Assembly (NCBI GenBank): GCA_937967705.1
Contig: CALCJG010000084.1
Span: forward strand, 1-12,741
Direction: 5' to 3'
Origin: an uncultured Spirochaetia bacterium
Lineage (GTDB): Bacteria; Spirochaetota; UBA4802; JAGODF01
DNA: 12,741 bases
In this document: one piece after another, positions 6,325 through 12,741 of the stretch
Numbering within the stretch: position 1 is the stretch's first letter
Layout of the letters: every line of letters starts with the position of its first letter
The notes under the pieces: generated by a model
Database searches by the model: none
The model's input: the letters and a program-made list of their open reading frames with translations, nothing else
What the model was told of the DNA's origin: nothing
Translations under genes and position numbers: made by a program

Positions 6325-6747
6325 ATGGAAAAGAAGTGGTATCAATGGTTTTTCACCCTCGTATCTTTTCGGGAGAGCAATTTCCTCGAGGTGACGGGAG
6401 CGTTTATAACCATGCTCTCGGTGGTGACCCCCTGGTTCTACATCATATATTGGAAATCCTCCGCCACGGTATCCGGGGCAGAACAGATCATCCATTCCTT
6501 TTCGGGGCTGACAGGGCTGCCTCTCTACTGCAGCATTCTTGCCCTCTATGCCCTGGCCCTTCCCGCCCTGGTGCTCTTTCTGAACAGGCCCAAAATATCC
6601 GCAATTCTCTCGGTGGCGGGATTGGGAGGGATTTCCGCCATGCTGGCATTCCTTTCCCTTCCCCTGGACCGTCTCGGCTGGGGTATCTTCCTGCTTTATG
6701 GGGGGATGATTCTGATGTCCCTAAGCTTTTTGCGCAAGGAGGGATAA
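6325..6747 (+). CDS. Four-helix membrane protein of unknown function
   Basis: This is the only plus-strand gene. From the ATG at 6325 it encodes 140 residues. A short basic, aromatic N-terminus ([10 protein letters not shown]) precedes helices near 21-43, 62-86, 90-108 and 112-134, and the protein ends in RKEG. A polar loop of about 18 residues ([18 protein letters not shown]) separates helices 1 and 2. I do not recognise the family. Other in-frame starts are a TTG at 6313 and an ATG at 6319. I chose 6325 because GGGA lies 6 bases before it, but the ribosome binding site is weak. Its hydrophobic pattern and independent orientation support a real gene. Its last 27 bases overlap the convergent pyruvate kinase gene, and a candidate terminator lies just beyond its stop. 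Confidence 0.72.
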   Translation: MEKKWYQWFFTLVSFRESNFLEVTGAFITMLSVVTPWFYIIYWKSSATVSGAEQIIHSFSGLTGLPLYCSILALYALALPALVLFLNRPKISAILSVAGLGGISAMLAFLSLPLDRLGWGIFLLYGGMILMSLSFLRKEG

Positions 6748-7791
6748 CCGGTTAACGCCGCTCTTGCGGCTCCTGTATCGCCCGGTTTTTTCCGTGAACT
6801 CCGCGATCTGATGCATCATGAGAACGCACTGGTCCGGGTATTTGCCGATGGAGGTCTCTCCCGACAGCATGATCACGTCGGTCCCGTCATAAATAGCGTT
6901 GGCGATATCGCTCACGTCCGAACGGCTGGGGTGGGGGTTGTCTATCATCGATTCCAGCATCTGGGTGGCGGTGATGACAGGCTTGCCCGCGCGGTTGCAT
7001 TTCTCGATCATCGTCTTCTGCAGTTCTGGGATCAGCCAGGGATCCATCTCCACGCCCAGGTCTCCCCGGGCGACCATGATGGCGTCGGTTTTTTCGAGGA
7101 TCTCGTCAAAGTTGTTTATGCCCTCGGGGTTTTCTATCTTGGATATGATCTTTACCCCCGTTCCCTTCAGGCGTCCCCTCAGCTCCAAAACATCATCCCC
7201 GTTGCGGGTAAAAGAATCAGCAATGAAATCCACACCGTGGGAGAGGGCGAACTCCAGGTTGGGAACGTCCTGGGGCATGGTGTAGGGGTAGCCTACGATG
7301 GTGTCGGGGTGATTGAGCCCTTTCCGGGACCTGAGGAGATCGCCGTAGAGCACCTCGCAGAGTATGCGCCCCCGGCTTACCTCCAGCGCCCGCAGGCCGA
7401 TGTAGCCGTCGTCCACATAGAAGCGGTCTCCCGGTTTGGTGAAATCATCCAGACCCTCATAGGTGACCGGGATTCCTTCACTGTTCTTCGCGGTGCGGGG
7501 ATAATCCGATCCCGGAGGCTTGGGGAGATCGGTCCTGAGTGTGAGGTGGTCACCTGCCCTCAGGGGCAGAGGTTCCGGCAGATCGCCGATGCGTATCTTG
7601 GGACCCTTGATGTCGTAAACGATATAGATGAGGGGGTCCAGGTTTCGGGCTGCCCGGATGACGGCTTCATGGACGCCGGGGTCGCCGTGCGAGCTGTTGA
7701 TGCGGATGCCGCTCATCCCGGCCTTCCGAAGGTCCGCCAGCCTCTCAGCGGAGGCGGGACCTATGGTTGCGAGTATTTCCGTTGCGCTCAC
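6721..7791 (-). CDS. pyk: Pyruvate kinase, short form without C-terminal domain
   Basis: The enzyme transfers phosphate from phosphoenolpyruvate to ADP. The start is GTG at 7791 with GGGAG 7 bases upstream. An upstream frame to 7980 lies inside the preceding gene and is spurious. The 356 residues cover the catalytic barrel (N-terminal ATIGPAS, RINSSHG at 30-36) with the inserted B domain (about 68-165). The catalytic Lys218 and Glu220 are in SKIEN, the metal ligand Asp244 in ARGDLGVE, the catalytic-site threonine in [10 protein letters not shown] (T276), and the typical SGET segment is at 310-313. The usual C-terminal domain of roughly 110-120 residues is absent: the protein stops soon after the last barrel helix. 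The motif [11 protein letters not shown] (59-69) has Lys65 where potassium-dependent enzymes have Glu117. It is the last gene of the ABC operon, 52 bp after the DUF4340 gene. Confidence 0.93.
   Translation of the reverse strand: MSATEILATIGPASAERLADLRKAGMSGIRINSSHGDPGVHEAVIRAARNLDPLIYIVYDIKGPKIRIGDLPEPLPLRAGDHLTLRTDLPKPPGSDYPRTAKNSEGIPVTYEGLDDFTKPGDRFYVDDGYIGLRALEVSRGRILCEVLYGDLLRSRKGLNHPDTIVGYPYTMPQDVPNLEFALSHGVDFIADSFTRNGDDVLELRGRLKGTGVKIISKIENPEGINNFDEILEKTDAIMVARGDLGVEMDPWLIPELQKTMIEKCNRAGKPVITATQMLESMIDNPHPSRSDVSDIANAIYDGTDVIMLSGETSIGKYPDQCVLMMHQIAEFTEKTGRYRSRKSGVNRLSLLAQKA
6747..6791 (+). terminator. Candidate terminator of the plus-strand membrane gene, inside the pyk 3' end
   Basis: ACCGG (6747-6751) can pair with CCGGT (6782-6786), enclosing a second hairpin GCCGC-TCTT-GCGGC (6757-6770), and T6786-T6791 gives a six-base U tract. 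It begins at the last base of the stop codon of the membrane gene. The outer stem is short, so the call is moderate. The element lies within the last codons of the convergent pyruvate kinase gene. Confidence 0.4.
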
Positions 7792-7843
7792 AATATCTCT
7801 CCCGGATCCCAATCTTCCCCTCTGCTCTTTCGGCCGGGGAGCT

Positions 7844-8791
7844 TTACTGCTGCACGTATTCCTTGATATCCTTAGCGTACCTCTCCGCACCGAATTTATC
7901 AAGCAGAAATATATAGGGCAGTTCTGAGCTTGTGCAGGGGTACTGGTCTCCCTTGGTTTTGGAGTAGATGCGCACCTCATAGGTCTTGCCGGCGGCGTTT
8001 ATTTTAATGAGGGTCTCGGCGTTCTTAAGGCTCTTGGCCTCAATGTCCGCAAAATTGAAGGCCTTCATGGGGCCAAAAGAACGGATTAGTGCCTGGGTCT
8101 TACGCTCATCCAGTATCAGGTTGTTGTGTTCCCGGCATATCCATCTTTCCGCCGCTTCGGGCTTGGCCTTGTCGGGAGCGGGTCCGGGGGATGCTTTTAC
8201 CCCGGTGATTTTTTCGAAGGTGAGGCTTTTTCCCTTGTGAAGGATCTGGAGGGAGCTGATATTTTTTGCCGGTACATTGATGATGCTCTTGTCCCGCCAT
8301 TCGTTCAGGCCCTTGTCGCAGTCCTCCCGCTGAAGACCGGAAACCTTGTAAACCTCGGCCCTACCCTTCAGCTGAATGAATGTGTGGCTGGTCGTTTCGC
8401 TGCGCTTCCCTATGAGGAGGTCCCGCAGTACCCGGCCTCCCTGCTTGACCGTCACCGGGAGGGCCTTCTCGGATGTCAGGTCGAATTTCTCGTAGTAGGG
8501 CCGTGTGGAGCTCAGTTCCGTTATCTGGAGGTTTTTCAGTTTTTCCAGGAGCGTACCGACGATCTTGTCGTCGGCGGGATAAGCCTGGTCGCCTATCACC
8601 CATCGTCCCTCCTTCCTGTATATCCGCAGCGAGTCCCCGGGTCTGGCGATGGTGATCTCATCGGCCTCGCCGGACCATTTCTTCAGTTCCGGGAGGTCCG
8701 CAGAACGGTCCCTCAATGACGTGAGGAAATAGAGGATACCCAGGAGCAGAATGATCCCCAAGGGGATGATGAGCTTGCGGTTTGCTTTCAT
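7844..8791 (-). CDS. DUF4340 domain protein, membrane-anchored, ABC-system partner
   Basis: This 315-residue protein has one N-terminal helix (about 8-25, after MKANRK) that looks like an uncleaved signal anchor. The remainder should lie outside the cytoplasmic membrane. The body has the DUF4340 pattern: a repeated beta-rich unit with [22 protein letters not shown] near 45-67, [19 protein letters not shown], then YEKFDLT and a second unit ending in [23 protein letters not shown]4340 proteins are typically encoded beside GldG-like ABC auxiliary proteins, as here, and their molecular role is unknown. The ATG is 2 bases after the stop of the GldG-type gene and has AAGGAGG 7 bases upstream, within the 3' end of that gene. 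I infer that it works in the same envelope complex. Confidence 0.9.
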   Translation of the reverse strand: MKANRKLIIPLGIILLLGILYFLTSLRDRSADLPELKKWSGEADEITIARPGDSLRIYRKEGRWVIGDQAYPADDKIVGTLLEKLKNLQITELSSTRPYYEKFDLTSEKALPVTVKQGGRVLRDLLIGKRSETTSHTFIQLKGRAEVYKVSGLQREDCDKGLNEWRDKSIINVPAKNISSLQILHKGKSLTFEKITGVKASPGPAPDKAKPEAAERWICREHNNLILDERKTQALIRSFGPMKAFNFADIEAKSLKNAETLIKINAAGKTYEVRIYSKTKGDQYPCTSSELPYIFLLDKFGAERYAKDIKEYVQQ

Positions 8792-8793
8792 TC

Positions 8794-10953
8794 TCAGGCC
8801 TCCTTTTTGGCGAAGAGATTCTGGATGGCGGTCCTACGGCGTCTGCGTCGGATCATGATCCAGGCGGTGGCGCCGGCAATGGCGGCCGCGGGGAAGAGCA
8901 GAATGTTGATCACCTTGAACATGACCCGGGCCCATTCGGCGGCATCGTGAAGCGAGAGGGAAAAGAGACGCCGTATGAAACGGGCCAGGGGGTTGTCGTC
9001 CCGTATCGGGTTGAGCTCCAGTCCCTTGCTGCGCATCTCTGGAATCTCGTAGTTGCCGTTCATGTAGTCGATCATGTTGTGCAGCAGTACGGAGTTGGGT
9101 TTTCCCTCACGATCGAAATCGATGCGGGTGATTTCCGAGGTCCCGGTCACCAGGATGCGGGAGTTTTTGATGGCCCGCTTGATAATGTCCGCCTGGGTGA
9201 ATTTCTGCACAGGGGCGGCGGTTTTTCCCTTGGCCGGTTTTTCATCCAGTGCGGGGATGGGCTTGTCCTTGAAAAAGCTCTCCATCTTACCGGAGACCAT
9301 CAGGGAAAGGACCTGCCGGGCCATCTGGGAATCGTGGGGAGGTTTCATGGCCCAGGGCATCAGGCTGATGCGTCCCTTCATGAGCCAGCTGTCGGAAGAG
9401 GAGCGCACGAGGTCGGTTTTACGCAGATCCTGGGCCTTGATCCTGGCGTCGTCGACTCCGAGGGAGCAGGATTTGAAGAAAAGGACTTTCTTCAGGTAGC
9501 GCGTGATCTCGTTCTCACGGTTGAGGCCGGTGTCATCTATCACCGGGGCCACGTAGATGGGCTGATCGCCCCTCTGGGAAAAGCATTTCATGTCCAGCAC
9601 CATGTCCTTATTCACGGAGATGCCGTAATGGGCCAGGAGCGCCTCCAGTCCCGTGTCGATGGGCAAAAAGACCGGCTCGCGGCCGAACATCTGCATCTGC
9701 TGTCCCCCCTGAGGGCGTATCTCGTTGAACGCGTCCAGGAAGAGGATGAGGGATTTCCCTTTCATCAGGTACTGGTCCAGCTTGAAAAGCTCGGCGTCGG
9801 TAAATTTCATCTTGGGACCGTTGATGATCACGGTGTTGATCCCGTCTGGGATCGCCTCCTGTTTCAGGTCGATCGTCTGAAAGCTGTACATGTCGGGGAT
9901 CAGGGGCTTGAAGTTTCCGGCCCCCTCCCGGGGATCGTCTGGATTGAGCTCGCCATGGCCGGTGATGTATCCGATCATGGGGTTGACGCTGATGAGGTTC
10001 GTCACGGCGGAGTTGATCCTGTCGTCCAGCTTCTCAATGCCGGCCCTGTCGATATCCAGGCCGAAGAGCGTTCTGGCCAGGAGTTGAATCGTCTCGAACT
10101 TTTCACCGTATTCCACGGTGATGCCTATGATCCCCTCCTCGGTACGGCCGGACCCGCTCCCCGCCTTCATGAGTATTTTGGGAATTCCGTAGCTCTCGGC
10201 GCGCTGGAAGGCCGATTTTTCGTTCAGGGGGTCCACATGCTTGAAGTTGAGCTTGCGGTTGTTTTTCTGATTGCTCTTGTTGAACCGCTCCTTCACCTTG
10301 TCTATTACCTGCCAGGCGTTGGGGATGTTGCTCGTGGCATAGAGGGTAACCACGATGGGGGTGTTGATCTTGGCCAGGGCCCCCACCTTGCCGTCCATTT
10401 TTCTGATGAGGGAGGTTATGCGGTACTCGATCCCCTCGAAGCTCGTAAGGGAGTCGATCTTTTCCACAAGATCCTCATGCTCGATGACCAGGCCCATGTA
10501 GGCCTCGCTGGCTTTCATCTGGTCGCTCTTGTATTCCCGTATCTCGATGGGATAGACGCCGTAGTCAGCGGCCTCACGCTTGGTCTTCTCATTGTCCGGG
10601 TGTATGATCCGGTAATGGAAATACCGCGGGTTGTACTGGGTGTACTCCTCCAGGAGGTCGGTCAGGTAGCGGGGCACGGAGTTGTAGGGAGCCGGAAGAT
10701 CACGGGTAAAGAAGGCCCGGATTGTCAGGGGGGATTTGAGGCCGGAGACCACGTCACGGCTTACCTGGGAGAGGGAGTAGGTGTTGTTTCGGGTCAGGTC
10801 TGCCCGGCAGTAGAGCCGAGACCCCACCAGGTTGAGCAGTACGATGATGACGAGGGAGGTCAGGAGAAAGTACTGTTTTTCCAGGGACTTGTCTTCTCCC
10901 CATTTTGCAATGATTTTATCTTTCAAATTCTGGATGAATGCGGGTGTTTTCAT
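8794..10953 (-). CDS. GldG-type ABC transporter auxiliary protein
   Basis: The 719-residue protein fits the family of ABC auxiliary components related to GldG of Flavobacterium gliding motility. A cytoplasmic head precedes a helix at about 29-47, then a large extracytoplasmic region, a second helix at about 681-701 and a basic tail with six consecutive arginines (702-707). The family start pattern is visible: LTRNNTYSLSQVSRDVVSGLKSPLTIRAFFT soon after helix 1, then YLTDLLEEY, and later GYITGHGELN and a Rossmann-like stretch (TVIINGPKMKFTDAELFKLDQYLMKGKSLILFLD). AGGAGGT lies 4 bases before the ATG. It lies 2 bases downstream of the permease stop. In other bacteria GldF and GldG may be fused; here they are separate. 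The substrate is unknown, and no other gliding gene is seen in the window. Confidence 0.9.
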   Translation of the reverse strand: MKTPAFIQNLKDKIIAKWGEDKSLEKQYFLLTSLVIIVLLNLVGSRLYCRADLTRNNTYSLSQVSRDVVSGLKSPLTIRAFFTRDLPAPYNSVPRYLTDLLEEYTQYNPRYFHYRIIHPDNEKTKREAADYGVYPIEIREYKSDQMKASEAYMGLVIEHEDLVEKIDSLTSFEGIEYRITSLIRKMDGKVGALAKINTPIVVTLYATSNIPNAWQVIDKVKERFNKSNQKNNRKLNFKHVDPLNEKSAFQRAESYGIPKILMKAGSGSGRTEEGIIGITVEYGEKFETIQLLARTLFGLDIDRAGIEKLDDRINSAVTNLISVNPMIGYITGHGELNPDDPREGAGNFKPLIPDMYSFQTIDLKQEAIPDGINTVIINGPKMKFTDAELFKLDQYLMKGKSLILFLDAFNEIRPQGGQQMQMFGREPVFLPIDTGLEALLAHYGISVNKDMVLDMKCFSQRGDQPIYVAPVIDDTGLNRENEITRYLKKVLFFKSCSLGVDDARIKAQDLRKTDLVRSSSDSWLMKGRISLMPWAMKPPHDSQMARQVLSLMVSGKMESFFKDKPIPALDEKPAKGKTAAPVQKFTQADIIKRAIKNSRILVTGTSEITRIDFDREGKPNSVLLHNMIDYMNGNYEIPEMRSKGLELNPIRDDNPLARFIRRLFSLSLHDAAEWARVMFKVINILLFPAAAIAGATAWIMIRRRRRRTAIQNLFAKKEA

Positions 10954-10955
10954 AA

Positions 10956-11684
10956 TTACCTCCTGTCCTCGAGAATCTTAACCGTTCCCATCAGGGAGAA
11001 GGCGATGATGGAGAGAAAATAGAGGATATCCCGGGAATCAACGATACCCTTCGCTATGTTCATGAAATGATACTTGAGCCCGAAGAACTCGATGATGTTG
11101 ACCATCTTCCCTGGAAGGAAGAAGCGGAAATATTCCGTGAGGGTCAGGGCCAGGCATATACCCATGCCGATGATGAAAGCGATGATCTGGTTCTTGCTTA
11201 GGGACGAGGTGAAGACGCCGATGGCGACGCAGGCCCCCGCCAGAAAGAGGGCGCCCAGGTAGCCGCCCAGCACCGGTCCAAGATCGATGGAGCCGACCAT
11301 GGCAACGGTAACGACATAGATGAGAGTGGGGATCAGCATGACTCCGACGAAGACGGTGGCCGCGAAGAACTTGCCCAGCACGATGTCGTAGGTTGTGACA
11401 GGGAGGGTCATGATGATCTCGATGGAACCGCTCTGCTCCTCCTCCGAGAGAAGGCGCATGGTGACCGCCGGAATGGCGATGGAAAAGAGCCAGGGGAGCG
11501 ATCCGAAGAACTCCCGAAGGTCCGCCTGCCCGTAGAAAAAGAAGGGAGACAGAACGAAGAAATAGAGTCCTGTGGTCAGCAGAAAGGCGCTGAAGACGAT
11601 ATAGGCGATCGGGGTGGTGAAATATATGATGAGTTCCTTTTTCATGATCACCAGCATGTTGCTGAAGAATGACTTGATTGTCAT
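10956..11684 (-). CDS. ABC-2 type permease, GldF-like
   Basis: This 242-residue inner-membrane protein has about six helices. It carries the family motif around MRLLSEEEQSGSIEIIMTLP followed by VLGKF, the cytoplasmic loop that couples to the ATPase in ABC-2 permeases. The N-terminal MKKELIIYFTTPIAYIVF is also typical of this group, including GldF. The ATG at 11684 was chosen because it overlaps the ATPase stop by 4 bases and AGGAGG lies 6 bases upstream. A longer reading from 11762 would overlap the ATPase gene by 27 codons. With the upstream ATPase and the downstream GldG-type protein it forms one transporter. Confidence 0.93.
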   Translation of the reverse strand: MTIKSFFSNMLVIMKKELIIYFTTPIAYIVFSAFLLTTGLYFFVLSPFFFYGQADLREFFGSLPWLFSIAIPAVTMRLLSEEEQSGSIEIIMTLPVTTYDIVLGKFFAATVFVGVMLIPTLIYVVTVAMVGSIDLGPVLGGYLGALFLAGACVAIGVFTSSLSKNQIIAFIIGMGICLALTLTEYFRFFLPGKMVNIIEFFGLKYHFMNIAKGIVDSRDILYFLSIIAFSLMGTVKILEDRR

Positions 11685-12622
11685 GCGTTTCCTCCTGTGG
11701 TCAGTTGGCGGAAAATATGTTCCAGGGTGAAGGTCTCCTTTTTCATTTCGTACAGAGTCCATCCGTTATCGGAAACCGCACGAAAGATGTCCGGCCGGAT
11801 CTCGGTGCCGGAAGCGGTGAGTATCACGGCACCGGTGAGATCCTCATCGTTACTCTCCTCCTGAATGGTGCTGATGCCCCCGATAGCGGAAAGTCCCTGC
11901 CGGAGACCGGCGAAATCCGTGCCCCCCACTTTTATGGATACGCGCGACTCCTGCCGGTAGGAAGATTTAAGATCGGACACGCTGCTGTCCGCGACGATGT
12001 TTCCCCTGTTGATGATGATGACCCGCTCGCAGGTGGCCTCCACCTCGGAGAGGATATGCGTGGAGAGGATGACGGTTTTCTTCTTGCCGATTTCCTTTAT
12101 GAGATTCCGGATCTCCACGATCTGATTGGGGTCCAGGCCGCTGGTCGGTTCGTCCAGTATCAGGATCTCGGGATCGTGTATCATGGCGTGGGCCAGTCCC
12201 ACCCTCTGTTTGTAGCCCTTTGACAGGTTTTTGATGAGCCTCTTTTGCACATCGCCTATCCCCACAAGCTCGAGGATGCGGTCCATGTCCGCTTTTTTCT
12301 TGTTTTTCGGTACCTTTTTGATGTCGCAGACGAATTTCAGGTACTCATTTACCGTCATATCGGGATACACCGGCGGTTGTTCCGGCAAATACCCGATTTT
12401 TTTCTTGACTTCCTCTGGATGTTCCAGGATGTCGAGCCCGTCGACAATCACCTTCCCCTCGGTAGCGGAAAGATAGCCTGTCAGAATGTTCATCGTCGTG
12501 GATTTTCCCGCACCGTTTGGGCCAAGGAAACCGAGTATTTCCCCCCGTTCGATGTTGAAGTCGAGACGATCTATTGCTACGTGCTGACCGTAGCGTTTTG
12601 TGAGATTCTCCGCACGTATCAA
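11681..12622 (-). CDS. ABC transporter ATP-binding protein, GldA-like
   Basis: The 313-residue cytoplasmic ATPase has Walker A GPNGAGKST (34-42), a Q-loop region GYLPEQPPVYPDMTV (77-91), signature LSKGYKQR (133-140), Walker B ILILDEPTSGLDP (153-165) and the H-loop STH (187-189). A C-terminal extension of about 90 residues after the NBD is typical of CcmA/GldA-like exporters. Its EQPPVYPDMTVNEYL segment is characteristic of GldA relatives. The start is TTG at 12622, with GGAGG 6 bases upstream and no closer ATG. It is the first gene of the operon and is preceded by a near-consensus promoter. It should energise the adjacent permease; the substrate is not predictable from sequence. Confidence 0.95.
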   Translation of the reverse strand: MIRAENLTKRYGQHVAIDRLDFNIERGEILGFLGPNGAGKSTTMNILTGYLSATEGKVIVDGLDILEHPEEVKKKIGYLPEQPPVYPDMTVNEYLKFVCDIKKVPKNKKKADMDRILELVGIGDVQKRLIKNLSKGYKQRVGLAHAMIHDPEILILDEPTSGLDPNQIVEIRNLIKEIGKKKTVILSTHILSEVEATCERVIIINRGNIVADSSVSDLKSSYRQESRVSIKVGGTDFAGLRQGLSAIGGISTIQEESNDEDLTGAVILTASGTEIRPDIFRAVSDNGWTLYEMKKETFTLEHIFRQLTTGGNA

Positions 12623-12657
12623 TGTATGCCTCCTCTTTTAGCTATAGATTTTGTTAG

Positions 12658-12686
12658 AAGATAGTAAGGAGGAAACCCGCTGTCAA
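12658..12686 (-). promoter_or_regulatory. Sigma70-type promoter of the ABC-pyk operon
   Basis: On the minus strand TTGACA (12686-12681) and TATCTT (12663-12658) are separated by exactly 17 bases. Transcription would start near 12651, giving a leader of roughly 28 bases with the GGAGG site before the TTG start. This is the best promoter match in the window. Confidence 0.8.
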
Positions 12687-12693
12687 GTGCGGG
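12676..12693. promoter_or_regulatory. Inverted repeat around the -35 box of the ABC operon promoter
   Basis: CCCGC (12676-12680) and GCGGG (12689-12693) are exact inverted copies around an 8-base centre that contains the complement of TTGACA. The position over the -35 box would suit a repressor site. The repeat arms are only 5 bp, so chance is possible. Confidence 0.3.
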
Positions 12694-12741
12694 AGGATAA
12701 AAAGGTGTCCCCCGGTTATAATCGTTTAAAATTGCCGTCTG

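Noticed and set aside
6811..7866. 351-codon plus-strand frame opposite pyruvate kinase
   Set aside because: Antisense to clear catalytic motifs, with no protein-like pattern.
8782..11022. 746-codon open frame on the plus strand opposite the GldG-type and DUF4340 genes
   Set aside because: It is antisense to a well-supported gene, has low-complexity His/Gly/Val-rich composition and no recognisable domain. Long antisense frames are expected where codon third positions are biased.

Overview
The window is a moderately GC-rich, protein-dense bacterial chromosome segment. All but one of its genes lie on the minus strand, and neighbouring genes are tightly packed, with TGA/ATG or TGA/TTG overlaps or 2-bp gaps, strong GGAGG-type ribosome binding sites and several TTG or GTG starts. 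No phage, insertion sequence, CRISPR or plasmid gene is visible. Gene content (a GldA/GldF/GldG-like ABC system with a DUF4340 protein, GAF/PP2C-like and multi-pass sensor proteins, an EI24-family protein) would fit a spirochaete or a deltaproteobacterium-like lineage, but nothing here fixes the taxon.

Reading in the direction of transcription (right to left), the first block is a probable five-gene operon (12622 to 6721). It begins with a near-consensus sigma70 promoter (TTGACA, 17 bp, TATCTT). It then encodes an ABC ATPase, an ABC-2 permease, a large GldG-type auxiliary protein, a DUF4340 membrane-anchored protein and, after a 52-bp gap, a short pyruvate kinase that lacks the usual C-terminal domain. 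The 3' end of the pyruvate kinase gene overlaps by 27 bp the convergent end of the only plus-strand gene, a four-helix membrane protein of unknown function.

The middle block holds tRNA-Leu(GAG) with its own strong terminator, a 56-residue zinc-ribbon protein, a long imperfect hairpin, and an EI24/CysZ-like membrane protein followed by a small terminator.

The last block is a second compact operon (4538 to the left edge): glucose-6-phosphate isomerase, thymidylate kinase, a membrane GAF protein whose PP2C/SpoIIE-like domain has lost its metal ligands, and a truncated PDZ-like plus multi-helix sensor protein that runs off the window. Each junction overlaps by 4 bases, so the signalling pair is probably translationally coupled to housekeeping enzymes. 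A 10-bp perfect inverted repeat lies in the leader of this operon.

The observations most worth a second look are the pseudophosphatase/sensor pair, the minimal Lys117-type pyruvate kinase at the end of an ABC operon, and the inverted repeats at the two operon heads. I do not see an unmistakably novel defence or mobile system.
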